In this document: positions 34,516-46,369 of the stretch, one piece after another
Layout: each line of letters begins with the position of its first letter
How positions within the stretch are numbered: position 1 is the stretch's first letter
Assembly: GCA_029876055.1 (NCBI GenBank)
Contig: CM056874.1
Span: 9,176,001 to 9,240,000 of the forward strand
Length of the DNA: 64,000 bases
Direction of reading: 5' to 3'
DNA from: Madurella fahalii
Taxonomy: Eukaryota; Ascomycota; Sordariomycetes; Sordariales
Position numbers and translations under genes: made by a program
The notes under the pieces: generated by a model
Told to the model about the DNA's origin: nothing
What the model saw: the letters and a program-made list of their open reading frames with translations, nothing else
Database searches by the model: none

Positions 34516-37500
34516 TTTGGCGTCTTGTGTTTCTTTCTGAAGTTCTTACTGATCTGGAGTCGCCTTCCCGTAGCTAACACTGGGAGGGCTGTACACGATA
34601 TACCAGGGCCAAGAACCCGGGGTCCACCTACCCCGTGGGGCACAGGGATATATCCGTCAGAATATCCTCCGAAAATTGGCATCCCGTCACCCGGAACCGC
34701 TTAGGCATCGGTGGTGAACGTTTGGATCGTGTGGGGTAGCTTGATTGGGTCCTGACGCCGTCGTTATTAACCATATTGGATCGGCGTTCAATTGCCGGAC
34801 TACACTATTAGGAACAACCAGATATAATAATACTCTTCAAACTCGTTTCGATCCTACCGCTGCTTCGTACGATGTCTGGCATCCTAGACTCTTTTTATGT
34901 CAACCTGGAACCGAGTCACTGGTCATTGGGTCTCGATCTGAGAGAAAACGGGGATAGGGCTAGGAGGCCGATCGTTCGTAGCCTTATGTCGGATCTTAAA
35001 AGATCATTGTGACATTGGTTGAATACAACGTTGAAATCGGCCAATAATAAACTTGAGCGGGATGGGCCACTACGGGTTTAGCCGTACGGCCAACTACCAC
35101 CATTGAAAGATCAAGGGGTTGCAGCTATATCTCGAGACACGTTCAAGCTCCGGATGCCCGGTTCCAATCTGGACCATAGCTGATATTACCCTCGTGCCGC
35201 ACAATCACGAATCAAGTGATCCTGGAAATCCAGCACTCTATTAGGTCCGGCTTGAAAGCAGCGCATCTAGTGTACATACCTACCTGCCTGCCGGATGCAC
35301 TTAAGTTTTTTGCGTTTGATAACTAGCAGTCCCTCTGCCCGGGGTTCCGCCCAAGTGTCAATCATTCGTTGAGTTGTTTACTACCAAACCTCAACTTTCA
35401 GCAAGCATAACATATTGAATCTGGACGTCAGAATATTAGAAACTTGTTTGCATTGACCTTGACAGATGGCCCTTTCTAAGTTGTCTAGGAGATGGTCTCA
35501 ACGAAGAAACCATAGCCGCTATCGAGGCCATTGGGACGGTAACGACACTAAAGTTAATGGCGAGGGTGAAAATTCGAACCCACGCCACTTGTGAGGTCAC
35601 AGTTAAGGGACCCTGGCCTGCTCATCCTTCGTGCCTTGGCCTTGGATAGGATCGCTGAAACTGGGATGATTAGATCCCCTTATGATTACAAGCCGACGTG
35701 CACTTGCGGGCTAGTGACCAAGAGCTGCGTATTGATGATTCGAAGTCAAATCTTTTGCACGTAACTTGAAAGTATACTATGCTGTGACTAGACAGTGTGC
35801 TCCGATAGTAATCTTCACAAGTTGCCCGTGTTGGCTGAAATTGGGAACATTCGGTTTTTTACTCATTCAAAAATCGATAGAACATTGGATACCAAACCTC
35901 GTGTACGACAATCGCGTTTGTCCTACTGAGACATCCGGTATCCGTCCTTGCTTGGTTTCACTGGACGGTGGACTAGCAGCGAGATCTTGCGATGTATCTA
36001 CATGAGTCGAATCCATCCCGCCCACACATTTACAGTTGTGCTTATCGCGATGGCTTGCAGGATCAAAAAGGCCAATCGATTCCCAGTTAGGATACAACAA
36101 TCGGGTTCCAATATTGTCCTGGCTCCCTTCGGCCACGTGCAACATCTGCCGAGACATTGCGGCCTGCTTTACGTCAGTGGCACATTTGGGAACTAAGGAG
36201 GAAACAAGAGGGGTGAGAGAAAAAGCAAGAGGCGCTACGCGAAACGGATGAGCAAACAAAAACATCGCAGCTGAAACCTGGTTGCCAGCGGGTACAGGCC
36301 GGTTTCGCCGACTGATCGCTGTGGTTGACTGACCCTGGTTCTATGCGTTCAGCAGCCAAGTGGAAATTAGCAATCCAGATCCGAATCTCGATGAGCGAAC
36401 TCCCCCCGTCAAAATCGCTCATATGCCGGGATCCCCATACCTGCATCCAGGGTAATGGATTCTAGCGCGGCAAGCGCCCCCTGTTGCACGTAGAGCTCGG
36501 GAGAAAATGTGTAGGCGCCACAAACAGCCACCTCTCGCCTCGCCGGGATTCGTTTTATTGGACGGCGTATGTGTATTCTGCCACGGATGTCAATGACCGC
36601 CTTGCTGCTCTCCCTCTTTCCCCACAGATTTGCTGTCGCTTAAGTGGGATTTCAACGTCATCCGCATTTTGAACACTATTTAAGTTGCCCTTCACAATCG
36701 GGTCTGGAAGCTCCTTGGCTGAGTTAATGCCACTCTGACCGGGCAATCTAAGTGTACTGTACCTCACCTCGTTCAACCCCCGTCTGCGTTTGGTTGCGGC
36801 GCCCAATGCCCAGCCCAGCCCGGCTTTCCGGATGGTGGCCCCCCGTCAGCACCCATGGCCAAGGATGCAATATGGGGATCGACACAGGCTGCAGCTGATC
36901 TGCTTGAGCAACGACCGGACAAGGGGGGGTGGAGCTTATTGGCTCGCCCTTGGCGACGGCAAACCGCTGTTGCAGCTCTTTCAAGTTTTTACCTGTAACG
37001 TAGTGTATGAAGGTAGCGTGGAGCAAAGCAGCGATGGCATAATCAGAGTATCCGTGATTTATTACGTCCGAAGTCCAAGAAATGAAGCAAGACAAACTAG
37101 TACATGAGCCACCTAGTGCGCATTGAGACCGCTTGCCCTAGCTGTGCAAGGCATTCAAATCTGCTGAATTATCTCTCCGCTCGCACCCGCGACGTCAAGG
37201 TCCTCCGACGAACATCGGGGCATGCTTCGAGCTGACGAATCCCAGCATATGCATGAGATTCAGGCCTTCCGCCCTTAGTTATCCGTCCTCGTCAATGGGT
37301 ACGGGAGAACCAAGCATCTCCAGTTTGGGTCGACCAGAATTGACCCAGACTTTCGGCCCGTTGATCTCCCTGCACACCCACCCAGTCAAAGCGCGAAAGC
37401 CACAGCAGGTCCGAAGCGGCCACGCCGGAAACATCATTGGCTAGAGCGCTTTTCCCTTTCGAGGAGCCAAATCTGGGAAAAGCGTGGGTAGTGAAAAGAC

Positions 37501-37856
37501 CGGCCCACGAAGTGCGAACAGGTGCGCGACATCGCTCTGCGGATCGACAGGCCTGCAGCATGTCTGAGCACTCACGGATCGTGAGTGCAGATGACACAGT
37601 GCTCGGCTGCCATGGAACCGGCCCTTGCTGTCTCTGGGGTATTCCCGTCCGGCGCGGGTTAATTAAATCGAATCGAAGCTCGAGGCTCACCCGCTCTTTT
37701 ACGTCTCTGTTCCGCTTGTTGTTTTTTTGTGCCCCCAGGCTCAAAAGCTGGCCCGACCCTCGTTTGCATTCCCGCTCCCCGCGCTCGCTCTTTTCAGCAA
37801 GGGATCCGTCCAGTAGCTCGCCATCTCTTGTATCGGCCTGAAAAGCCTTCTGGACC
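34516..37856. other. 3.3-kb gene-free stretch
   Basis: No gene is supported. Short open frames only. A 77-bp segment on the minus strand at about 35559-35635 ends like a tRNA T-arm and acceptor (GTGGGTTCGAAT), but its other arms do not fold convincingly. The last 450 bp before the RGS gene are pyrimidine-rich and open on the minus strand, which I read as promoter and leader of the RGS gene. Confidence 0.45.
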
Positions 37857-40035
37857 ATGATCCTGCCACGCGAGTCCGGGAAGCCGGCCACGGTGGGGTC
37901 CGAGTTTGGGACCACGCCGCACATGAAGCCCGAGGCGAGGCTGGATGGCGTCGGCATCTGGTGGATTACCTTGGGAGCCGTCTGGACCCTATTGCTGGTT
38001 TCCGGCATGACATTCCTTTACAAGAAGCGCGACACGCCGACATTAAGAATACGCGGTCTTTCGTTAACATTCGCCGGTATCATTCTCCTTCATCTCTACT
38101 GGATCACTGTCCAGCTTGGTTATTCAGTCGGACCACTCGCTCCCCCGGTCGCCGAGTTTTGGATCATGAGTATTTGGTATCCCTTCGGCATCGCCCTGTT
38201 TCAGGCTGGCAACAGCCAATTTCTCCATGTCGCCAAAGCACAGAGCCGGTTCGCTCGCCCGCCGAGCCAGATGAGTACGCGGTACGACGAGAAGAGACTC
38301 CCGCGGAACGCTAGCTGGCTCGAGCGTCTACGTAGGATGGATTACTCCAAGCGCATGTTCATGTTTGTCACGTTGGGCATGCTCATCCAGGTCAGCAGTT
38401 TCGGAACCCCTCTTCTCTGCGATTCATGTCTAACAGTGTAAAAGTTCCTGGTAGTTATTATCATCTACTTGATCTCACGCAAATTCCATCCCGAGTTCGG
38501 CATCCCCGGCACTGAGGTGTCGGGCAGCACGCCTATGGAGATTGCCATGCAGCAGGGCAGGGGGTGGGAATGGTACGTTGCCCCTTGCCTCCAAGGCTGA
38601 TGGGAAGACAAACTGACACACTAGCAACCAGGTGGCCCTCACTTTTCTGGCAGTTCTTGTGGGCCTGGGTCGTTGCGCCAGTCATTCTATGGCAGTCTCG
38701 TGGAATTCACGACACCCACGGGTGGCAACTCCAGACCATCGCATGCTGTGTTGCTGGGTACGGCCGCTGCTCCACCACTTTCCATACCTCCCTCTGGACC
38801 GGTGATTGACAGGATTCCACCAGACTTCCTGCAGCCCCTATGTGGCTTATTGCGCTCTATGTTCCTGAAATGGCACCCGTGAATGCCTATTTTGTACCCC
38901 CTCAATGGTTCCGTCTCCCCTGCCCACGCGCTCACTTCCAGCCAAAACTGACCTCTCCGGTAGGATCGCCGTCTCCATCTTCGTCATTGAGATTTTCACC
39001 ATCTTCGTCCCTTGCTGGCAGGTCCGGAAGCATCAGAATCTCCGCCAAGAAACGCTTGAATGTATTGCCAACTGGGAATCCAAAAAGAGGTTGGGGAACG
39101 GCTCTGAGACTGCAACCGACAATACCACCGCACCGTCCCTGAGCTCGACATCGACGAAAGTCGGCGAAGCCGTGGGTTTCGAGGGGTGGAAGAAGCTACC
39201 TGATTTGGAGGCCAACGGTGGTCAGATTAACCTTAGCAACATGACTGATGAGAGCGTGCTTACCATGGCCGCTCTGGAACACGTCCTAGACAAGAACCCA
39301 GAACCTCTCCGCCAATTCTCGGCGCGCCGCGACTTTTCCGGCGAGAACATCGCCTTTCTGACCGCCGTTGCCGAGTGGAAGGCGGCGCTGCCTCCCCCAT
39401 TCATCCGCAACCGATTCGACTGCAACCCCGATGTGGCCCGGCAGCAGTTCACCCGGGCGCTGCGCATCTACGCCGAGTTTATCAGTCCCCGCGATGCCGA
39501 ATTCCCCATCAACATCGCCTGGCACGACCTGCGCAAGCTGCAGGGCATATTCGAGCGCGCCGCACGCAGCACAGTCGGCATCGGCACCTCAACCCGCGGG
39601 GCCGCCGACGCCGCCACGCCGTTTGTCGAACAACCGCCGCCGCCGCCGCCGCCGGTGCCCCCGTCTCGCGACTCAGAACTCCGCATCCTCGACGGCGCCA
39701 GCACCCCCAAGTCACCAGCAACCCCCACAACACTCCCGGTCGAAGACGTCCTCCTCACCCCACCGACCTCATCAGACCTGGACTACCACGGCGACGTCCC
39801 GGCAGCTTTCGACGCGTCCGTGTTTGACGCGGCGCAAGCGAGCATCAAGTATCTGGTGCTAACAAACACGTGGCCCAAGTATGTACGGGAGCGACGCAGC
39901 TTGGAGAGCGTGGCTGGAACAGCTGCGGCGAAGTCCACGGCAAGGACAAAAAGCACGGCAGGGACCTCGGTCACGGCAAGGTCGAAGCGGTCAATCTGGA
40001 GGGCGTTTGGGTTTTTGAAAGACGTAATCAACTAA
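37857..40035 (+). CDS. Seven-transmembrane RGS protein (GprK-like class)
   Basis: Five exons: 37857-38390, 38445-38572, 38632-38757, 38824-38907 and 38964-40035 (647 aa). Introns are 54-66 nt, and intron 4 uses a weak GTTCCG donor. The N-terminal half has about seven hydrophobic helices (for example WWITLGAVWTLLLVSGMTFL, FLVVIIIYLISR, LFWQFLWAWVVAPVILW, IAVSIFVIEIFTIFVPCW). From about residue 388 an RGS domain follows (MAALEHVLDKNPEPLRQF, then NIAFLTAVAEWK and ARQQFTRALRIYAEFIS). RGS domains speed GTP hydrolysis on G-alpha subunits. The domain is split by a Pro-rich insert of eight prolines before a final helix (FDAAQASIKYLVLTNTWPKY). The membrane-plus-RGS architecture is that of class VI fungal receptors such as Aspergillus GprK; orthology is inference. 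Confidence 0.9.
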
Positions 40036-40657
40036 TCTCGAGACACTATTTTACGCCCCCTGCCCCCGGATATGTCAGGTTGATGGCCGGGGTTGGCAAG
40101 TGGTCATGTGTGGTCGGGTCACGCGTTTCTTCGTTTCGATCTCTCTTCCATTTCTTTAAGGATCAGGTTCTGCGCAACGAGGAGGACTCCCAATGGGCAA
40201 TTGGACAGCGATGAGAGAGGACTCGAAGCGGAAGAATTATGGGCAAGACGTTCATGTGCACAGGTATGCCTCGTCGAATCTTGCCAGCTGGACGGACGGA
40301 CGAGGAGGAACAGCATGATGCCTGGCGATTTCGGTTCTGGAGTTCTATTGCTATACCCACTATACCCAAACTGATGTATACTAAAAAACTAGTGGTAATA
40401 CTGACCTCCCACTTTTCTTTGTAGTGAGACTGCAATGCTAGGACTAGCAACTTGCCTGGTTTCCTGGGGGGATGTGCATGGTATGAGGAGCCGCATCGAA
40501 TAATCCGATGACCGTATGAATGCAACGAGATTGTCGAGGTCGTATTGCACTCTCCTCGTTTCATCGTCACAGGGGGGCCTTGCGGAGGATCTGCACATCA
40601 CCAAACCCAAAACCAGCAGGCCCCTAGACCCATGTCCATGATCGCGGAAACATAACC
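40036..40657. other. Convergent 3' regions of RGS and metacaspase genes
   Basis: 622 bp between two converging stops. A minus-strand frame at 40163-40570 is open for about 135 codons but has no recognisable content and lies in the expected 3' UTRs. I see nothing else. Confidence 0.45.
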
Positions 40658-42092
40658 TCACATCACGAAGAGTAAATCGGTATCTAGCGCAAGCGAAATG
40701 AGCAATGTCAGCACTCTAACTCTTATAACTCGGGCCTGGCAGAGTGGAACCCACCGAGGGGATGGCTGCACGACAGCTGCGGCTTCTGCGTGTACTTGGT
40801 TTGAAGGACGTCGCGGATGCTATTGAGCAGCTGGACATAGCTCTGCTGCGGGTTCTGTTTGAGCGCAGAGATAAAGGCCCACGACATGGCGCCCGTGGCT
40901 TGGGACGCGATGGTAGCGTCGGCGCTGTTTACCGTCACCATTAGCCAACCTGTTCAGTTTCACGGCGGGGAACAGCGTGACGCACGAAGTCTGATCATCC
41001 TTGCTGCCGCTCCACATGATCACGTCGGCGGGTGACGTCTTGGTCCGCTTGCTGTGCTCATATGCATCATTCCCCCTGAGCGCCGTCTTGGCGAAGCCAA
41101 ACACGGTGTTTGCAACAGCTCCGATATCGCCGCGGGTGTAGTGGCCGACAGCCTCGAGCAGACCCTGCCCTGCCTCCTTGGCAAGGTTGGGCTCCTTGAG
41201 GACACCCTTGGTGCTGTAGATGTAGGGCAGGTCCAGGACGGAGCCGGAGTGGCAGCTGTCAAAGATGGCCGTCAGACGCACACCGGCCTGCAGCGGCTTG
41301 ACCACATGGTGGTGGATTTCATCGTCGACGATGTGACCCGCCGTCTTATAATCGACAGGGTAGATGACCTCGTCGTAGCCGTCCTCCTCGTCGCCGCTGG
41401 TATCTGCGGTCTGTCCGCCATGGCCTGCATCATACCAGTCAGTTCGAACCTGCTAGCGAGTCCTACTCTAGCCTACCAGAAAAGTGCAAGAAGAGGGCAT
41501 CATTTGGCTGTGCGCCGGCGACGAGCCATTGCATGGCGCGGATGATGTTTTGCTTGGTTGGCTGCATGATGGGGTCCTGCTGGTCGTCCGTCAGGATGAC
41601 CATATCCTCGCGCTTATAGCCATAGTTCTCCATTAGGAAGGCCGAGACGTTCTTAGTGTCGTTGATGCACCCGCGCAGCTCTCCATTCTGGCCAAAGTAG
41701 TTGATGCCAATCAGCAGAGCGCGTCTCTTGCCCGTGCAGTTGGAGTACTGAAAGGTATAGCCTTGGGGTGCCCCGTGGCCGAACTGCTGCGTTCCCGAAG
41801 GCGGGGGCGGGGCGGGCCGCGACGTGCCGGAACCACCGTATCCGGGTCCATGGGCGATGGGGTATCCGTAGGCGTCGTACCCCGACGGAGGGGGCCCCGG
41901 CGGCCGTTGGTACTGCCGCTGCTGCGGAGGGTGATAAGGCTGGTCGTACCCTTGCTGTGGAGGGGGGTATTGTCCGTACCCTTGGTTTGGCGGCGGTGGC
42001 GGCGGATGCTGCTCATAACCGCCGTATTGCGGAGCGGGCTGGTGATGACCGGAGCCGGGTCCGTAACCTTGCCCAGAATATCCGTACGACAT
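40658..42092 (-). CDS. mca1: Metacaspase (clan CD cysteine protease)
   Basis: Four exons: 41477-42092, 40986-41424, 40755-40924 and 40658-40683 (416 aa). Metacaspases cleave after Arg or Lys and serve in stress response, ageing and protein quality control. I start at MSYGYSGQGYGPG rather than the longer open frame, since this is the usual type-I prodomain start. The prodomain (1 to about 115) is rich in Gln, Gly, Pro and Tyr. The p20 region has RRALLIGINYFGQNGELRGC, the catalytic His in HFSGHGGQ (His207) and the catalytic Cys in FDSCHSGS (Cys263). The p10 region ends SCSHPLDTDLLFVM, which needs the last 71-nt intron; reading through it gives an unnatural tail. It is divergent to a WW-domain gene 671 bp away. 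Confidence 0.97.
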
Positions 42093-42763
42093 TTTGAGCA
42101 CGCCCAGATACCTAGGTAATGATTGGAGGGGGGAGGTGGGCAATGCTAAGGTAACTTGCAAATTGGGGGTGGAAAGCAAGCAAGACGCAAGTGTGGAAGT
42201 GCTTCAAGTTCTCTTCGACAAAGGAGTGGAGTGTTGGTATTCGCCGCTGTGGTTTTGGTAACCGGCTGCCTCAATCCACAATGCACAACCCATGCGCCGC
42301 TTGGTTGGTGTCTGGGCGATGGCGGGTGGAAATGGAACGGAGATGAAAATGGAACAGCTGCTGAGCGGGAACCCCCACTTGGACTGGTCCGAAGGCGCGG
42401 TATGCGCTGCCAAGGCGCTCAGTCACAGGCATTCAGGGTCGTTTCATCTCGTTAGCTGCATGACCAAGACGCTCAAGCTTAGCGCGTGGTCGGTGGTGAG
42501 CATTCGATGAGTCGATGACTCGTCAGGCCTCCCAAACACTGTTATCTCGACCCCGCTCGCCGTGTCAGTCAGGGCAGCCCTGACGAGTAATGTATCTGGT
42601 GGAGTTAAAGGAACTGAGGATTCCACGGGCCGCGGGAGGGAGCAACCTGGGCCCCGTATGCAACTTCTTTGAGCCGTGAGCGTCAAGATAAATACGATGT
42701 CTCACTGACAAGACATCACCTACCCAAAACTTCTGTGCGGTCTGCAACAAACACAGCATTGCC
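42093..42763. promoter_or_regulatory. Divergent promoter of metacaspase and WW-protein genes
   Basis: 671 bp between two start codons facing away from each other. No other gene is supported. TACCTAGGTA-type words lie close to the metacaspase start (about 42109). The promoter role follows from position. Confidence 0.5.
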
Positions 42764-44070
42764 ATGTCATTTTTCAAAAAGTTGGCGGATAACCTTGGCG
42801 AAGACCTGAGCCGCTTGGGTCTCGGGTCCGACAAGGATCGCAAGGATGAGGCGCATTCAAGCAGTTCGACGCGTCAAGGCGAGTTTCTTGGTTATTCAGC
42901 TCGCTCTCCCTGGGACCAGCAGCTGACCGCTCTTGACCCAGGCCATTATGCACCGCCTCAGCAGTCTCAGGGATACGCCCAGCCCAGGCCCCAACCGTAT
43001 CCTGGGCAGTATCACCCCCCACCGTCTCAGGGCTGCTATCCGCCGCAGGAACGTCAACCTGATGTTTTGTCCCCGCCGCCGCCGCCGCAACAAACTCCCT
43101 ACGCTTGCCCTCCCGAACCTGGCCCCCGCCCGCCGCCTCCCTATACGCCGCCCGCCGACAAGCCGCCAATCCCGGCCGGTTGGACACCGCGGTGGGATGA
43201 CCACTACCAGCGCTGGTACTGTACGTGTTTCCAAGCCCTAATGTCAATTCGCACCGTGATTGACTAACAAGATCACTTCAGACGTTGAGGAGGCCACTGG
43301 CCGTTCGCAGTGGGAGGCTCCAGGTTACAACCCTGCAGCCCATTCCGGAGAGGATGCCTCTCTTGGACACGGAGCACCATACCTTCCTGCTGGGTATGAC
43401 GGGCATTATCCGGGGCACAAATGCCAGAATTCTGGGTATGTTGGACAATACCCGGGCAATGACCGTTACCAACCTGGGTATGGTGGTCACTACTCGGGCC
43501 ACGATAGCCATAGTGGCCCCTACTCCGGTGACGCCGACAATGAGAAGAAGAGCAACAGTGGCATGCTGCTGGGCGCCGCCGGTGGCTTGGCTGTCGGAGC
43601 TGTCGCTGGCGCTGTAATCGCACATGAAATGAGTGAGTATCTCCCTGTGTTTCCATAACTAGGTTGGTTATCCGGTGCTAATTCTCTACCCTACCCTAGC
43701 TGAGGATAGTTCAAGTTCAGATGGCGAGCACGGCGGCCACAGCACCTCATATGATCCTGCTCCTGCGGCGTATACACCCGCACCCGTCTCCAATACGACC
43801 ATTGTCTACGAAACAACCTACTACTCAAGCGACCCGCCTCCGGAACCTGCCACGAGCGTGCTCCCTCCTTACAACCAAGAGGGTGAGGAGGTTGATAGTA
43901 GCGATCTTGAATCGCTCCGGGAGGCCCGTGATGACTATGAGGAAGCGCTCTCCGACGCTGCCGACTCGGATGCTAGCAGCAGTGAGGAGGAAGAACTTGA
44001 GGAGGCGCAGGAGGAATACGAAGAAGCCTATGAGGAGGCCTATGAGGACTACGAGGACTACGAGGACTAG
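42764..44070 (+). CDS. WW-domain protein with glycine-zipper segment
   Basis: Three exons: 42764-43220, 43282-43632 and 43700-44070 (392 aa). The start MSFFKKLADNLGEDLSRLGL could form an amphipathic helix. A Pro/Gln/Tyr-rich stretch follows, including a PPxY motif (PRPPPPYTPP). Then comes one WW domain split by the first intron (PAGWTPRWDDHYQRWYYVEE and TGRSQWEAP). WW domains bind PPxY-type ligands, so self-association is possible. Next are imperfect GY-x-G-x-YPG repeats and a hydrophobic glycine-zipper (GMLLGAAGGLAVGAVAGAVI) that may insert in or line a membrane. The tail is strongly acidic (EEAYEEAYEDYEDYED). It is known to me only as an uncharacterised fungal type. It is divergent to the metacaspase, whose prodomain has a similar composition. 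Confidence 0.9.
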
Positions 44071-44773
44071 CGCTGCTAGACGGCTGTCCCTCTGGTGGTC
44101 ATTTTCGTTGCCAAAGCAAGGCAGCTGTTTGTTGTTGGGTCTAGGTCCGTACCTATTCTTGCGCCAATGCAACGGGCCAGACCCGATCGGAAACTGCTCC
44201 TGTCTAAAACACAAGATAGTGTGAACAATAACTAAACACGGTTTGAGAATCGCCGAGTGGCATGAGGGGGGCCGGCAGTAGAGCAGGCATCAAGAGTTAC
44301 TCGACTTGTCTGGATCCAAGCGTCAGGGGGCGAGAACATGATTCCGTACCTACACCTAGACCGGGCAAGCGGCTCACCGGCGTGTCCGGTGAGGAGCTCC
44401 AACCGCCTTGCTCTGTTGGTATCCGTGTCTTAGGATATTATGCTGAGTACTGGTGGTACACGGATATAAGTGCTTAACCGCCGGATAAAGGCACCGCAAA
44501 CCGAGATACGGGTAAACCTCCAATTAGGATCGTAATTGGGTTCGGCATGAGGCTCCCCGGCGGCAATATAAAGCCATATGAAGGGGATTTCTGGTCGATA
44601 TGTCGTGCACGCGATGATCAAATCGAAGCACAGCGCGCCTCAACGTTAGCTGCTTGTATCAACATAACTCTGAATTTTTCAAAACCAGTTCGACGGGACT
44701 TGTCGAAAATTCTCGGAACACGCAGTTTCCCTCCCGTAAACATACGCAACTAGGACAGAAAGAAACCGAAACA
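44071..44773. other. Intergenic region
   Basis: 703 bp with no gene seen. Left part is probably the 3' UTR of the WW gene, right part the promoter of the rhodanese gene. Nothing else was recognised. Confidence 0.45.
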
Positions 44774-45380
44774 ATGGCAGTTCACTCCCACGGGCACGCA
44801 CACGCACACGTACACGAGCATTGCCGCAAGATGGCCAGGCGGGAAGACGGCACTCCATGGTGGTCAGACTTCCCAGAGCCTAGATCAGTAGCGGCTCAAG
44901 TCGAGCCCGAGCTTGTTCTTCAGCTGCTACGAGACCGGGAATGTGCTGTGGGAGAGCAGCCGCGCGACTTCCTGCTCGTGGATGCTCGCCGCACCGACTG
45001 TACTGGAGGTACTGTGCGAGGGTCCATGAACCTGCCGGCCCACAGCTTCTATCCAACACGCAAGATCCTGTACGATCTGTGCAAACAGGCGGGTATCAGA
45101 AAGATCATCTTCTATTGCGGTAAGTCTGTGTGCTAAGGGACATCCGGCCAAGTAAAGCCTCTCAGGCAGGTAGCTGACGAGAGACTCTCCTCGCACGATA
45201 GCCTCTTCTCTTGGCCGGGGTCCTCGCTGCGCTGCATGGATGCAGGATTATGTCAACGACGTCGGTGGGGACCTCGAGTCCCAGGTGATGATAGGCGGCA
45301 TCCGGGGCTGGGTTCAGGCGTACGGGGGTAGTATGATGGACGGTTATGACGAGAAGGTGTGGCAGGCGGAGGGCCGGTAG
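44774..45380 (+). CDS. Cdc25/Acr2-type rhodanese phosphatase or arsenate reductase
   Basis: Exons 44774-45119 and 45202-45380 (82-nt intron, GTAAGT...GATAG) give 174 aa. These small single-domain proteins use a Cys-x5-Arg loop either as phosphotyrosine phosphatases (S. pombe Ibp1) or as arsenate reductases (yeast Acr2). The loop CASSLGR is complete only after splicing, since the intron falls just after the cysteine. Other family strings are DFLLVDARRTDCTGGTVRGS, AHSFYPTRK, PRCAAWMQDYVNDVG and IGGIRGWVQAYGG. Unusually, the N-terminus is His-rich: eight histidines in the first 17 residues (HSHGHAHAHVHEH), a plausible metal-binding tag. No arsenic-efflux gene lies nearby, so I cannot decide between the two functions. 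Confidence 0.92.
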
Positions 45381-45510
45381 GGTGAGGTTATGCTGGGGTA
45401 TCGTTGCGCCGACAAGTTTGCCCTGCTTGGCCCTGAGTCTTTCAACCTATTTGCTTCTCGCTGCGGTTGAACGCCATGAATCCCCCGGACCCTGTTCCCA
45501 CGGTATCCCA

Positions 45511-45531
45511 AAAAAAAAAAAAAAAAAAAAA
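45511..45531 (+). repeat. Poly-A tract between convergent genes
   Basis: A run of about 21 consecutive A lies between the rhodanese stop and the SmG stop (minus strand). The convergent position suggests a 3' UTR element or a retroposed poly-A, but no target-site repeats were identified. Confidence 0.8.
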
Positions 45532-45610
45532 GGGCAAGACCCAGATGGGCTTGGCCAATGCCCATTCCACCCATGCCCTCCCGAATGCAAGATTGTGTGC
45601 CGCAAACCGC

Positions 45611-46107
45611 TTAACGCCCTCCCCGCTCGTCGCCGCCAATCCTCTCAAGAGCTTCGAGCATGACGACCGAATTACCGCGGATGACCTGTAGAAGTTCGTC
45701 AGCAAGGGTAGAAGAAGGAGGTGGGAACATACGCACGACCATGCCGAGCTTGGCCTTCTCTCCATTGTCCTTCTCCTCGACAGCGTCGTCTAACACAATG
45801 TTGAGGAACACCTTCCGCGGGTCGTGATTAGCTGCTGCGGTTCGTCGGCATTGGCATGGAGCCCTCACATCGTAACCTCGGAGAACGCCAATAACTTTGC
45901 GGCTCCCGTTTAGCTGGACAAAGAGCCGCTTGTCGAGATACTGCGTCAGGACGGTTGGTTAGTATTGCATGGACCGGCTGAGGAATCGTGGGGCGCAGAG
46001 CAAACGATGTAGGCATTGCATGTCGGAGTATCGGTAATAACCTGTACAGAATTCGACGTGATGGTAAAATAACTCACCTTCTTAAGCTCTGGTTGTGCGG
46101 GCGCCAT
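45611..46107 (-). CDS. smx2: Small nuclear ribonucleoprotein SmG
   Basis: Four exons: 46078-46107, 45869-45940, 45737-45811 and 45611-45685 (83 aa, normal for SmG). SmG is one of seven Sm proteins that form the ring on U1, U2, U4 and U5 snRNAs. The protein begins MAPAQPELKK, followed by the Sm1 motif (YLDKRLFVQLNGSRKVIGVL, RGYD, VFLNIVLDDAVEE) and the Sm2 motif (LGMVVIRGNSVVMLEALE). All exon joins are in phase 0. The first intron is 137 nt, the others 57 and 51 nt. It is divergent from NTR2, another spliceosome factor, across only 262 bp. Confidence 0.97.
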
Positions 46108-46369
46108 CTTATTCAAGTTTTGCGTTGCGCTCCGAGCTGCTGAAGTATGGGATTGACGGCGACGGTTTCTCGGTGCGAGCGAGCACTGAGGTGATCGCGC
46201 GGCTGGCGGATTTCTTGCAGCCAATGATGTCACGTGGGGTGCCGATAAGATAAACTAATTCACTGTAGAGGCCCCCGTACCTTGCAGGCTTTCGCTTCCG
46301 CATTCCAAACGAGAGCTCAAGATCGCAATCCGTCCACAAATCGGACAGAGCACGCCGCATTCTTCAGAA
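46108..46369. promoter_or_regulatory. Short divergent promoter of SmG and NTR2
   Basis: 262 bp separate the two start codons. The interval contains a CCAAT box at 46221-46225 and a palindromic CACGTG E-box at 46231-46236, followed by GATAAG. Both genes serve the spliceosome, so joint control is plausible, but this is inference. Confidence 0.55.

Noticed and set aside
35559..35635. tRNA-like sequence on the minus strand
   Set aside because: The T-arm (GTGGGTTCGAAT) and a possible acceptor strand are there, but the D and anticodon arms do not form and the acceptor pairs poorly. At best it is a relic.
37292..38008. Minus-strand open frame of 238 codons
   Set aside because: It runs antisense to the RGS leader and first exon, has low-complexity composition and no family resemblance; judged a shadow.
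40163..40570. Minus-strand frame of 135 codons
   Set aside because: Lies in the convergent 3' UTRs of two solid genes and has no recognisable content.
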